From positions 3,092,739 to 3,156,738 of the forward strand of contig NZ_CP084606.1 in the NCBI RefSeq assembly GCF_022376835.1: a DNA stretch of 64,000 nt. Reading direction: 5' to 3'. This DNA comes from Brucepastera parasyntrophica. GTDB lineage: Bacteria > Spirochaetota > Spirochaetia > Treponematales > Treponemataceae. The position numbers and the translations under genes were made by a program. The notes beneath the pieces were generated by a model. It was given only the letters and a program-made list of their open reading frames with translations. It did not search any database and had not been told where the DNA came from. Every line of letters starts with the position of its first letter. The stretch's first letter is position 1. Positions 33,631 through 42,065 of this stretch are shown piece by piece.

Positions 33631-33659
33631 TTGACGCTAATACGGTTTTTATGCATACT
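33631..33659 (+). promoter_or_regulatory. Sigma70-type promoter for the 29-residue gene
   Basis: TTGACG (33631-33636), 17 bases, CATACT (33654-33659), about 31 bases before the GTG start. Confidence 0.6.
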
Positions 33660-33690
33660 TAAAAGATATCCATATAAAAGGAGTGCCGAC

Positions 33691-33780
33691 GTGCCCTGCG
33701 GAAAAAAGAGAAAACGTCAGAAAATAGCGACGCACAAGCGAAAGAAAAAACTTAGAAGAAACCGGCACAAGAAAAAATAA
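33691..33780 (+). CDS. AURKAIP1/COX24-domain mini-protein
   Basis: A 29-residue, extremely basic protein: MPCGKKRKRQKIATHKRKK followed by LRRNRHKKK. This pattern (K-R-x-K-I-A-T-H-K-R-K-K-x-L-R-x-N-R-H-K-K-K) is that of short bacterial proteins carrying the AURKAIP1/COX24 domain, related to the mitochondrial small-subunit protein mS38, so a ribosome-associated role is inferred. The GTG start has AAAGGAG seven bases upstream and an own promoter. It is too short for routine gene calling and is easily missed. Confidence 0.82.
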   Translation: MPCGKKRKRQKIATHKRKKKLRRNRHKKK

Positions 33781-33787
33781 TAGTACC

Positions 33788-33842
33788 CGGGCGGATTATT
33801 CTGCCCGGTTTAGGCAAAGACGAAACAGTATACTGTTTCGTC
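33788..33842. terminator. Two hairpins downstream of the mini-protein gene
   Basis: First CCGGGC / GCCCGG (33788-33793 with 33803-33808) followed by TTTAG, then a 24-bp perfect palindrome 33819-33842 with arms GACGAAACAGTA / TACTGTTTCGTC. The first may terminate transcription weakly; the second has no T tract. From here to 33947 only AT-rich DNA is seen. Confidence 0.5.
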
Positions 33843-33947
33843 CTGTATTTCTTTTATGTCCGGTTTATTTCCTGTAAAAATGACTATATCTATTGATATG
33901 GTCTTTTTTTTACATAATTTGTTGATGCTTGAAACTTTTTGTTTTGA

Positions 33948-34047
33948 TATACTCCGTTAATTTAAGTTTCTGATGTAAAGACTAATTCTTTACATCAGAA
34001 ACACTTAGAATCGGAAATAGTCGAATAATTTAAATTATTTGACTGTA
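33948..34047 (-). repeat. Family A two-hairpin element, copy 6
   Basis: Complete element with stem TTTCTGATGTAAAGA / TCTTTACATCAGAAA, linker CACTTAGAATCGGAAATAG and hairpin 2 AATAATTTAAATTATT, where the outer arms carry TCGAATA and TGACTGT (slightly decayed). It lies upstream of dxs in the antisense direction, so here its AAAGGAG-like end does not lead to a gene. Confidence 0.85.
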
Positions 34048-34107
34048 TTAATCTCAGATCCAGCGGAAATGCCGGTTTTGAAAGTCATTTTTAAAACTTA
34101 GCGGGGT

Positions 34108-34136
34108 TTGGAAAATGCTTTATACTGTGATATAGT
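34108..34136 (+). promoter_or_regulatory. Sigma70-type promoter for the dxs operon, near-leaderless
   Basis: TTGGAA (34108-34113), 17 bases, TATAGT (34131-34136). The dxs ATG begins nine bases after the -10 box, leaving a leader of only about 2-4 bases and no Shine-Dalgarno. Confidence 0.65.
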
Positions 34137-34145
34137 GATATTGAA

Positions 34146-36038
34146 ATGAATAAATCAATCCTCGCCGGAATAAAATCTCCTGCTGACTTAAAGAAACTGT
34201 CAAAGGAAGAAATTGCAGTTCTTTCATCTGAGGTCAGGAAGGAGATAATTGAAATTGTCGGGCAGAATGGCGGCCATCTTTCGAGCAATCTTGGAGTGGT
34301 TGAGCTTACAATAGCCCTTCACCGTGTTTTTAACAGTCCTGATGATATTATAATCTGGGACGTAGGTCATCAGTCTTATACCCACAAGCTTCTGACCGGC
34401 CGATACGAACAGTTTTCAACTATAAGAAAAAAAGACGGTATTTCAGGCTTTCCTAAAAGGGATGAAAGTCCCCATGATTTTTTTGATACCGGCCATTCAT
34501 CCACATCAATATCCGCCGCCTTTGGTATTCTGGAAGCAAGAAGGCGGCAGGGCAAAAAATCAAAGGTTATTGCCGTTATCGGCGACGGCGCCCTGACAGG
34601 CGGAATGGCTTTTGAGGCCCTTTCCCACGCCGGACAGGGAATGAATGATTTAATTGTCGTGCTTAATGATAATAAAATGTCCATAAGTCCGAATACCGGG
34701 GCTTTATCAGAATATCTCAGCCGTTTTACAATGGGACCGAACTACCAGCGGTTTAAATTCCGGGTTGACCGGGCAATCCGCGCGATTCCCTGTATAGGTG
34801 ATCCGCTGATAGAATTTATTTACCGGATCAAGCGGGGCCTGAAAGGAGTTCTTTTCAAGGATAATTTTTTTGTTGACCTTGGTTTTGAATATGTCGGCCC
34901 CCTCAACGGCCATAATGAAAAAGAACTTGAAAAGGTTTTCAGGGATGTAAGAGCGCTCGGACACCCTGTTGTTGTTCATGCATTAACGCAAAAAGGGAAG
35001 GGCTACAGTCTCGCGGAAGATGATCCTTCCGCCTTTCATGGCGTCGCTCCTTTCTGTATACGCGACGGGAAAGTCGAAAAATTCGATACTATCAGTTTTA
35101 CCGAGGCTTTTTCAAACGCCCTTATCGCGGAGGCGGACAAAAATCCCGAAATCGTGGCGATAACGGCTGCGATGTCAAAAGGGACCGGTCTCTCCGCTTT
35201 TCAGCGCAAATATCATTCCCGGTTTTATGACGTTGGAATAGCCGAACAGCATGCCGTTACCTTTGCCGCCGGACTGGCTGCGGGCGGAATACGGCCGGTT
35301 GTTGCCATATACAGTACCTTTATACAGCGCGCTGTTGACCAGCTTATCCATGATGTGGCCCTGCAGCATTTGCCGGTTGTTTTTGCTCTTGACAGGGCCG
35401 GCCCTGTTCCTGATGACGGTGAAACCCACCAGGGCTTATATGACATTGCCCTGTTCCGCCCTGTTCCGGGCGTATCCATACTTTCTCCCGCTTCCGCGGC
35501 TGAAATGAAACAAATGCTTGCCTGGGCAGTTTCCCAGAACGGGCCGGTTATTCTGCGTTATCCGAAAACCTCCTGTCCTCCTGAACTGCCGGAATTTTCG
35601 CTTCCACTGGAAGCCGGACGGGGAATTTTCACGCATCAGGCCGGTTCCGATACGCTTATTGTTTGCACCGGAGGGATATATCCTGAAGTTCATGAGGCTG
35701 TGAATATACTTGCGCGGAACGGAAATCCTGCGGACTGTTATCTGCTCCGTTTTATAAAACCGATTGATGAAGCCTATTTTCTTGAAGCGGTTTTGCCGTA
35801 CAAAAATATCGTTTTCGTGGAAGACGGGATTGAAACAGGCGGAATCTCCTGTGCGCTTTCTGAAATAACACGGCGGTCCTGTCCGGAAAAACAGATTTCG
35901 GTTATGGCTTTTGATGAAATTTTTTATCCTCAGGGAACCCGGGCGGAAATTCTGGCCTCTGCCGGTCTTTCTCCTGCCCATATTGCGGATGAAGTAGCCG
36001 CTTTGCGGTATACTATGGTGATGGATTCCCATTCATGA
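34146..36038 (+). CDS. dxs: 1-deoxy-D-xylulose-5-phosphate synthase
   Basis: Condenses pyruvate and glyceraldehyde 3-phosphate using thiamine diphosphate; first step of the MEP isoprenoid pathway. The 630-residue protein has [33 protein letters not shown], the thiamine motif [18 protein letters not shown]...NDNKMSI, and in the second domain [17 protein letters not shown] with the catalytic Glu, then [18 protein letters not shown]. The conserved N-terminal region begins within ten residues of this ATG, so a later start is unlikely although no Shine-Dalgarno is present. Its stop overlaps the folP start (ATGA). It heads a seven-gene run of overlapping genes. Confidence 0.95.
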   Translation: MNKSILAGIKSPADLKKLSKEEIAVLSSEVRKEIIEIVGQNGGHLSSNLGVVELTIALHRVFNSPDDIIIWDVGHQSYTHKLLTGRYEQFSTIRKKDGISGFPKRDESPHDFFDTGHSSTSISAAFGILEARRRQGKKSKVIAVIGDGALTGGMAFEALSHAGQGMNDLIVVLNDNKMSISPNTGALSEYLSRFTMGPNYQRFKFRVDRAIRAIPCIGDPLIEFIYRIKRGLKGVLFKDNFFVDLGFEYVGPLNGHNEKELEKVFRDVRALGHPVVVHALTQKGKGYSLAEDDPSAFHGVAPFCIRDGKVEKFDTISFTEAFSNALIAEADKNPEIVAITAAMSKGTGLSAFQRKYHSRFYDVGIAEQHAVTFAAGLAAGGIRPVVAIYSTFIQRAVDQLIHDVALQHLPVVFALDRAGPVPDDGETHQGLYDIALFRPVPGVSILSPASAAEMKQMLAWAVSQNGPVILRYPKTSCPPELPEFSLPLEAGRGIFTHQAGSDTLIVCTGGIYPEVHEAVNILARNGNPADCYLLRFIKPIDEAYFLEAVLPYKNIVFVEDGIETGGISCALSEITRRSCPEKQISVMAFDEIFYPQGTRAEILASAGLSPAHIADEVAALRYTMVMDSHS

Positions 36039-36895
36039 ATCCCCGGATATGTCTTTCAAAAGGACGTATTCTGACTGCATCCCTTCCTGCTTTCATTATG
36101 GGCATTGTTAATGCAACTCCCGATTCGTTCTGGGCGCAGAGCCGATCAGGAACGCTTGCTGCCGGCCTTGAACGGGCCCTTGTCATGACGGAAGAAGGGG
36201 CCGATATGCTGGATATAGGCGGCGAATCCACCAGACCCGGTTCCGTTTATATTGACGAAGCGGAAGAACTCCGCAGGGTTATCCCCCTTGTCAGGGAGAT
36301 ACGCAAACATACTTCAATCCCTATTTCAATAGATACACGCCGCTCTTCGGTTATGAAAGCTGCCCTTGATGAAGGCGCCGACATACTGAATGATATTTCA
36401 GCCCTTGAAGATGATCCCGGAATGATACCGCTTGCCGCCGGGACCGGAATACCGGTAATTTTAATGCATAAAAAAGGCGAGCCGGAAAATATGCAGAATA
36501 ATCCGGTTTATACCGATGCTGTTCATGAGGTTTCCGCGTATCTTTTTAACCGGGCTGAAATTGTCAGGCAGGCGGGAATACAAAAAGAGAAAATAATACT
36601 TGATCCGGGAATAGGATTCGGAAAACGGTATGAAGATAATTGCGCGCTGATTGCAGGGCTTGCGGAAATCGGCAGTGAAGGGTACCCTGTACTTATGGCC
36701 CTTTCACGCAAATCTTTTATAGGTCAGATTACGGGCCGGGATACGGATAACAGACTACCGGGAACGCTTGCCGCCAATATGCTTGCTGTTCTCAATGGCG
36801 CGGCGATACTCCGTGTTCATGATGTTGCTCCGGCCAGGGATATGCTTGCAGTTTTACAGGAGATTTCAAACTTTGGAAATCATAAAGAGACTTAG
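36035..36895 (+). CDS. folP: Dihydropteroate synthase
   Basis: Joins p-aminobenzoate to the pterin pyrophosphate in folate synthesis and is the target of sulphonamides. 286 residues with [27 protein letters not shown], the [14 protein letters not shown] segment, DILNDISAL and [17 protein letters not shown], then ALSRKSFIG. The second signature reads [10 protein letters not shown] rather than the common DSFSDGG. Start ATG overlaps the dxs stop by 4 bp, indicating translational coupling. The cdaA start lies inside its last 23 bp. Confidence 0.93.
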   Translation: MNPRICLSKGRILTASLPAFIMGIVNATPDSFWAQSRSGTLAAGLERALVMTEEGADMLDIGGESTRPGSVYIDEAEELRRVIPLVREIRKHTSIPISIDTRRSSVMKAALDEGADILNDISALEDDPGMIPLAAGTGIPVILMHKKGEPENMQNNPVYTDAVHEVSAYLFNRAEIVRQAGIQKEKIILDPGIGFGKRYEDNCALIAGLAEIGSEGYPVLMALSRKSFIGQITGRDTDNRLPGTLAANMLAVLNGAAILRVHDVAPARDMLAVLQEISNFGNHKET

Positions 36896-37688
36896 TGCCA
36901 TATACAGTTATATTCAGCCCTTCCTTGATGTTCTGATTCTTGCCGGTTTGCTGTACACAGTATACAGAATTCTTCTGAAAACACAGGCAATTCATTTGCT
37001 CAAGGGCGCGATTTCAGTCCTCGCCATTTATGCCGTTGCTTTTATACTCAGGTTAAATACCCTTTTATGGCTGCTGAATATTCTTGCTCCCGGACTTCTG
37101 GTAGCTGTTGTTATTGTTTTCCAGCCCGAACTCCGGAAAATATTCCTGAAGATAGGCCAAAGCGACTGGCTGCGTGTGGGAAAACGCTCGAAACACAGCC
37201 ATCTTGATTCGGTGCTGACTGCAGCTGAAATTCTTTCAAACCAGCGGAGGGGAATGCTTGCCGTATTTATACGAAGGAATACATTAAAAGATATTACGGA
37301 GACCGGGACACGGCTGAATGCCGATCTTTCGTCCAGCCTTATAGTCACCATTTTCGGTCATGACACACCGCTTCACGATGGGGCCGTCATTATTCAGGGC
37401 GGACATCTTATAGCTGCCGGCTGTTTTTTGCCGCTTTCGGAACAGCATGATATCCGGAAAACCTTTGGAACAAGGCATCGGGCCGCCCTCGGACTTACCG
37501 AAGAAACGGATGCGGTTGTTATGATTGTATCGGAAGAAACCGGTGCAATAAGTCTGGCCTATGATTCAAAACTGTATTACGATCTTTCTTCCGTTGAAAT
37601 AATCAGACAGCTGGAAGGAATTCTTGAATTAGGCTCCGAATTTGTCCCGGTAGAAGGAACGGATAATGAAACTAAAGAATTTGATTGA
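36873..37688 (+). CDS. cdaA: Diadenylate cyclase CdaA
   Basis: Makes cyclic di-AMP from two ATP. Residues 1-85 contain three membrane helices; the DisA_N catalytic domain follows with the motifs LHDGAVIIQGG and GTRHRAALGLTEETDAVVMIVSEETG, the DGA and RHR signatures that bind ATP and metal. I choose TTG at 36873 because AGGAGA lies nine bases upstream and gives 271 residues, normal for CdaA; an ATG far upstream would run 35 codons into folP. It overlaps folP by 23 bp and the next gene by 23 bp, so the three are surely coexpressed. Cyclic di-AMP controls potassium and osmolyte transport and wall balance. Confidence 0.9.
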   Translation: MEIIKRLSAIYSYIQPFLDVLILAGLLYTVYRILLKTQAIHLLKGAISVLAIYAVAFILRLNTLLWLLNILAPGLLVAVVIVFQPELRKIFLKIGQSDWLRVGKRSKHSHLDSVLTAAEILSNQRRGMLAVFIRRNTLKDITETGTRLNADLSSSLIVTIFGHDTPLHDGAVIIQGGHLIAAGCFLPLSEQHDIRKTFGTRHRAALGLTEETDAVVMIVSEETGAISLAYDSKLYYDLSSVEIIRQLEGILELGSEFVPVEGTDNETKEFD

Positions 37689-38613
37689 TATAATCTTTGA
37701 TCACTGGCCGGCAAAAATCATATGTTTTACTCTGGCCCTTCTGCTGTTTCTGTTTTACCGCATGAGTACTCTTGAAAACAGGTTTTTTTCTGCGCCTTTA
37801 CATATTGAATCAAACGGAGATATTGTCCCCGCTTCAGCATATCCGCAAATGGTTAAAATAACCCTGCGCGGTGAAATAGACGCTATATATCCGGTAATTG
37901 AGAATGACATAATTCCATTTGTTGATCTGACAGCTTATACATCCGAAGGCGAATACCGTATTCCGGTCCAGACACGGCTGAAAGGAACAGCGCTGAACGC
38001 CAATCCGCTCGAAGTTTCGGTTGAACCGTCCGAACTGGTCCTGCGGCTTGAACACCGTGTTGAAAAAAAAGTACCTGTAGTTGCGATTTTCAAAGGGTAT
38101 CCCGAAGCCGGATATGAATTTGCCGGTTATACCGTAACCCCGTCCATAATGGATCTGAGCGGACCCCGCTCGGCCATAGAAAAAATAACCGAAATAGAAA
38201 CAGAAGCAATAGATCTTTTCGGACGAAATGCGGGATTTTCCGGTTCAATAAATCTTGTAAATCCGGAGGCACTGGTTACACTCGGCGGAGACGGGCGGGT
38301 TGATTACAGGGTCAATATTGAACAAACCATTCTTATCAAAGAGTTCACCAATGTTCCGTTTTATTATGAAAACCTGCGTCCGGAATTTACTGCTGAGGCA
38401 AATATTCCGTATGGAATGATCAGACTGAAAGGAGCGGAAAAGCGGCTATCGAGATGGGAATTGCCGGAAAACGCGCTTACTGTATTATGCGAAACAATAA
38501 CCGTTCCCGGTGAATATGTTCTGCCTGTTCATCCGATAATTCCGGGAACATTTGAGGTACTCGACAGTACTCCGTCTGAAATTATTCTTACCATTACAAG
38601 GAAGGATGAATGA
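37666..38613 (+). CDS. cdaR: YbbR-domain membrane protein, CdaA regulator type
   Basis: A 315-residue protein with one N-terminal membrane helix (WPAKIICFTLALLLFLFY) and an extracytoplasmic part of about three YbbR domains. Repeated elements are YPQMVKITLRGEIDAIYPV, PVVAIFKGYPEAGYEFAGYTVTPSIMDLSGPRSAIEKI (in two strands) and a last domain ending FEVLDSTPSEIILTI. YbbR proteins (CdaR) bind CdaA and adjust its activity; the 23-bp overlap with cdaA supports this. The acpS start overlaps its end by 4 bp. Confidence 0.88.
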   Translation: MKLKNLIDIIFDHWPAKIICFTLALLLFLFYRMSTLENRFFSAPLHIESNGDIVPASAYPQMVKITLRGEIDAIYPVIENDIIPFVDLTAYTSEGEYRIPVQTRLKGTALNANPLEVSVEPSELVLRLEHRVEKKVPVVAIFKGYPEAGYEFAGYTVTPSIMDLSGPRSAIEKITEIETEAIDLFGRNAGFSGSINLVNPEALVTLGGDGRVDYRVNIEQTILIKEFTNVPFYYENLRPEFTAEANIPYGMIRLKGAEKRLSRWELPENALTVLCETITVPGEYVLPVHPIIPGTFEVLDSTPSEIILTITRKDE

Positions 38614-38984
38614 TTCTCGGTATAGGTCTTGATGTTGTACATGTAAAACGGTTGGAACACTGGATGGAAATCCCCGGTCTGCTTGAGCGTTTTTTTCATC
38701 CCGAGGAGCTGTCGGCCGCCCTGCGCAAAGGCGCGGGCGCAACCCTTTCTCTTGCCGCCCGCTTTGCCGCGAAGGAAGCTTTCGGCAAGGCTCTGGGAAT
38801 AGGTTTACGCGGGATAACTTTAAAGAATATCCTTGTAGTGAATAACCATAATGGGAAACCCTGCATGACTCTCTTCGGGAACGCCCGTGACGCTTTCCTG
38901 AAATCGCGGGGTGTAAATATTCACCTGAGTCTGACTCATGAAAGTGATAATGCCCTGGCAATGGTTGTAATAGAAGGCGGCTGA
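38610..38984 (+). CDS. acpS: Holo-[acyl-carrier-protein] synthase
   Basis: Transfers 4'-phosphopantetheine from CoA to a Ser of acyl carrier protein, activating it for fatty acid synthesis. 124 residues with MILGIGLDVVHV (metal Asp8), the RFAAKEAFGKALGIG signature with the second metal ligand Glu, and a final LSLTHESDNALAMVV. ATGA overlap with the YbbR gene. It closes the membrane-and-cofactor part of the dxs operon. Confidence 0.93.
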   Translation: MILGIGLDVVHVKRLEHWMEIPGLLERFFHPEELSAALRKGAGATLSLAARFAAKEAFGKALGIGLRGITLKNILVVNNHNGKPCMTLFGNARDAFLKSRGVNIHLSLTHESDNALAMVVIEGG

Positions 38985-38985
38985 T

Positions 38986-39885
38986 ATGAGTAAAAATACC
39001 CCGGGTAAACCTGATAAACTTTCCCCGATAACTTTCTATGCAAAGGATCAGATAGAATGTCCCATCTGCAATACCAAATTCAAGCGGGAGGAACTTAAGT
39101 CAGGCGGAGGACGTATGATAGCGGGCGATCTCACTGATGAGCTGCGCAGATTATACGAACCGTCAGCAAAATATGGCGAGGTTTTTCCCCTTATATATGC
39201 AATGACGGTATGTCCGAAATGCAGTTATTCCGCTTTTCCCCAGGATTTCTGTATTCTTGACAAGGCAAGCCTGACCAGAATAAATGACCATATGCAGGAA
39301 CGGATCGAGTCAGTAAAACAGCTGTTCACAAAACTTGATTTTAACGGACACCGTACCCTTAATGAAGGAGCCGCCTCATATTATCTTGCCATGCTTTGCT
39401 ACGAATATGTTGACAGTAAATATTCTCCGAGAATAAAGCAGGGCGTTTGTTCCCTGCGGGCGGCCTGGCTTTTTTCTGAACTTGGAAAAAAATATCCGGA
39501 AGAAAATTATGATTATGTGGCAAAACTTTTTTACCGGAAAGCGCTTTTCTTTTACCGGTATGCAATAGAACTTGAAACCAGCGGAAAAGAAATGATAGCA
39601 AATCTGAAATCATTCGGCCCTGATCTGGATAAAAATTACGGATATGACGGGGTCTTATATCTTACTGCACTCCTTGAATATAAATACGGTTCCCGCTCGG
39701 ACCCGGCAAAAAGAAAAGAACTGCTTCAAACCCAGCGGCGTTCCCTCGCAAAGATGTTCGGTCTGGGCAAATCATCAAAAAACAAACCCGGACCTATTCT
39801 TGAACATGCCCGCATGCTGTATGACAATATAGTTGCGGAAATCAATGAAGAAGATATTGACGACGAAGATGAATCCGAACAGTGA
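38986..39885 (+). CDS. DUF2225 family protein
   Basis: A 299-residue cytoplasmic protein of the DUF2225 type. The N-terminal CPICNTKFKREELKSGGGR and MTVCPKCSYSAFPQDF carry two CxxC pairs that probably bind zinc, as is characteristic for the family. The rest is helical (TPR-like), with WLFSELGKKYPEENYDYVAKLFYRKALFFYRYAIE broken by short loops, and the tail is very acidic. Start ATG one base after acpS. Its end overlaps the truA start by 17 bp. Biochemical role not known. Confidence 0.85.
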   Translation: MSKNTPGKPDKLSPITFYAKDQIECPICNTKFKREELKSGGGRMIAGDLTDELRRLYEPSAKYGEVFPLIYAMTVCPKCSYSAFPQDFCILDKASLTRINDHMQERIESVKQLFTKLDFNGHRTLNEGAASYYLAMLCYEYVDSKYSPRIKQGVCSLRAAWLFSELGKKYPEENYDYVAKLFYRKALFFYRYAIELETSGKEMIANLKSFGPDLDKNYGYDGVLYLTALLEYKYGSRSDPAKRKELLQTQRRSLAKMFGLGKSSKNKPGPILEHARMLYDNIVAEINEEDIDDEDESEQ

Positions 39886-40644
39886 CAGCAATATACGGAA
39901 TATACTGCTGCGCATTTCCTATGACGGCAGCCAGTTTAACGGCTGGCAGCGTCAGAGCCAGAAAACGGCTGTAAAAAACCGGACCATTCAGGAAGAAATA
40001 GAACGGGCCCTTGAAAAAATGCACGGACATCCGGTCCCGCTTACCGGTTCGGGACGGACCGACTCAGGCGTCCATGCCGCGGGCCAGGCTGCGAATTTTT
40101 ATACGGATATCAGGAGCATTCCCGCGGAAAAATTTATTCCCGCCCTGAATTCGCTTTTGCCGCGCGATATACGTATTTTTGAAGCCAGGGAAGCCCCCAT
40201 TCATTCCATGCCCGCTTTGACGCCCGCGCGAGAACATACAGGTATTTTTTGTACTGCGGTAAGACGCCTCCGGCCTATGAAATGCCCTATCTGTGGTTTT
40301 TGCCCAGGACTCCCGACATATCAAGATTGAATAGTATGGCGTCCTGCTTACGGGGAGAGCTTGACTGCGCGACCTTTGCCGCGGCCGGGGATCAAAGTCA
40401 CAGTACTTTCCGCTATATTTATAATGCGGTTTTTTTTCCCCAGGGAGAAAAAATCATATTTGAAATTTCCGCGAATGCATTTTTGTGGAAGATGGTCAGA
40501 TCAATTACAGGCACCCTTATACATTTGGAAGAAAAAGGCAAATCTGCGGAAGAATTCCGGCATATAGTATATTCCGCCTGCCGCAGTAACGCAGGGCCGA
40601 CAGCACCGGGGGCCGGCCTTTTTTTATGGGATGTACGGTATTGA
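39869..40644 (+). CDS. truA: tRNA pseudouridine(38-40) synthase, one apparent frameshift
   Basis: Makes pseudouridine at positions 38-40 of tRNA anticodon stems. Signatures: LLRISYDGSQFNGWQRQ, then GSGRTDSGVHAAGQAANF with the catalytic Asp, and in the second part AFLWKMVRSITGTLI. The frame breaks at C5 (40194-40198). Adding one C turns the sequence into EAPHSFHARFDARARTYRYF-like text, exactly the family's next motif, and gives a 258-residue protein of normal length. The ATG at 39869 overlaps the DUF2225 gene by 17 bp. Last gene of the dxs run. Confidence 0.85.
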
Positions 40645-40682
40645 GCCGGCCCCGGATTTCCAAAAAGAATACAGGAGGCCCT

Positions 40683-41750
40683 ATGATATTGTATGCCCCT
40701 TCCACCAGTGTTCAATACCGTGATTATGGAATTATGCTCCCTATTGAGGCCTCCCGCGCTCAGAGAATAATAAACTTTCTGGAAGAAAAGCCCCGTACGT
40801 CCGGCTGTCCAATATATTCATTCGATGAAGCTGTCAGATTATTGCAGGACAGCCATATTTCAATAACCCGAAGTGATGTTGCGCGGGTCCATTCTCCCGA
40901 GTATGCGGAGCAATTATACCGTGAAGGTCCTGAAGGTCTATCTGCTGCTCTCATGAAAGCTTACGAACTGATTGATGAATCCGGTAATTATAACAGGTTC
41001 TGTCCCGAAAAAGCGGTTCTGCCTTTATCTTCCCTTTTTGAAAAGATATTGCTGCAAACAGAGGGAACGTATCTGGCCTGCAGACTGGCGCTGTCCGGGT
41101 CCGGTGAGATGGGCTACAGGGGTTTTTGCTATTACCTCGGAGGGGGAATGCATCATGCCTATTATGACGGCGGAACCGGATTTTGCCCCATTAATGATAT
41201 TCTTATTGCAGCCTGCCGGATTCAGGAAGAAGACCGCGCGCAGCTCATTTGGATCATAGATGTCGACGCTCATAAAGGTGACGGTACCGCGGAACTGGTT
41301 GCATTCCGCAGAACAATAGACAGACAAAAAAACATATTTACACTTTCAGTTCATATGGCGGAAGGCTGGCCGCTCGACCATGACACGCTTGCGCGTGCGC
41401 AGGAAGGCCGGGCTCCGCTTGTTCCCTCTGATATTGATATACCGGTTGCCGGAGGGGAAGAAGAATTATATATTTCCCGCCTGGCCGACGGACTTGCCGG
41501 TCTTGAACAGTTATCGGGAAATATAATACCCGATCTTGCCATTGTTGTAGACGGGGCCGATCCGTATATAGGAGACGGTCTTCCATCGAGTGCCCTTCTT
41601 GGATTGACCCTTGAACAGTGCCTGCAGCGGGATAAACTCATTTTCCGTTATTTGCAGGAGAGAAATATTCCCTCCGCCTGGCTGATGGCCGGCGGGTATG
41701 GTGACAAAGCCTGGGAACCTACAGCCAGGTTTTTGAATAGTCTGATATAG
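40683..41750 (+). CDS. Histone deacetylase-like family hydrolase
   Basis: A 355-residue protein of the HDAC/acetoin utilisation/acetylpolyamine amidohydrolase fold. Zinc-site motifs are recognisable: YLGGGMHHAYYDGGTGFCPIND (split in HH and the G-F-C-x-x-N-D element), WIIDVDAHKGDGTAEL with Asp and His ligands, and later VDGADPYIGD and LMAGGYG. Such enzymes remove acetyl groups from amines or lysines; the substrate here is unknown. The ATG at 40683 is set by AGGAGG four bases upstream. The stop codon TAG lies inside the first bases of family A copy 7, so the last residues may have been changed when the element arrived. Confidence 0.78.
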   Translation: MILYAPSTSVQYRDYGIMLPIEASRAQRIINFLEEKPRTSGCPIYSFDEAVRLLQDSHISITRSDVARVHSPEYAEQLYREGPEGLSAALMKAYELIDESGNYNRFCPEKAVLPLSSLFEKILLQTEGTYLACRLALSGSGEMGYRGFCYYLGGGMHHAYYDGGTGFCPINDILIAACRIQEEDRAQLIWIIDVDAHKGDGTAELVAFRRTIDRQKNIFTLSVHMAEGWPLDHDTLARAQEGRAPLVPSDIDIPVAGGEEELYISRLADGLAGLEQLSGNIIPDLAIVVDGADPYIGDGLPSSALLGLTLEQCLQRDKLIFRYLQERNIPSAWLMAGGYGDKAWEPTARFLNSLI

Positions 41751-41850
41751 TCAAATAATTTAAATTATTTGACTATTACCGATTCTAAGTGTTTCTGATA
41801 TAAAGAATTGGCTGATTTTTTATATCAGAAACTTAAATTAAAGGTGTATA
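41746..41850 (+). repeat. Family A two-hairpin element, copy 7
   Basis: Complete element in sense orientation: TATAGTCAAATAATT and its complement, linker TACCGATTCTAAGTG, hairpin 1 with stem TTTCTGATATAAAGAA / TTTTTTATATCAGAAA (GTA/TAC replaced by ATA/TAT on both arms), and the end CTTAAATTAAAGGTGTATA. It contributes the TAG stop of the upstream hydrolase. No gene of normal size follows the AAAGG end. Confidence 0.88.
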
Positions 41851-42065
41851 AAATAATCTGCTGTAAAAATAATACGTGAGTGCATTAGAATACATACATG
41901 AACCTGACAGAGCTGTGGATACGGCAATAAAATACCCTCGCCACGAATAAAAGGAGATGCAAAGCAGCAAAAAGCGGTACGTGTCCGCGGGGATGTTTAT
42001 CATATCCGCGATACGATACCTTATCGTATCGCTCATCGTATTTCGTATCGTATGCTATCTGTGAT
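41851..42065. other. Gene-free segment with CGATACGATA palindromes
   Basis: No convincing gene. A hairpin at 42008-42032 has arms GCGATACGATA / TATCGTATCGC with a 3-base loop, followed by two more TCGTAT units (ATCGTATTTCGTATCGTATG). A 24-codon GTG frame (41875) and a 35-codon ATG frame (41957, directly after AAAGGAG) are open but lack proper spacing or recognisable sequence. It may hold a gene remnant behind the family A element. Confidence 0.5.

Noticed and set aside
37666-38613. YbbR gene as a second frame-broken gene
   Set aside because: The frame is intact; the 23-bp overlap with cdaA is normal coupling and both proteins have the expected lengths.
41833-42036. Minus-strand 67-codon frame after the HDAC-like gene
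   Set aside because: It runs through the family A element and the CGATACGATA palindromes, so its amino acids are mostly translated repeat DNA.
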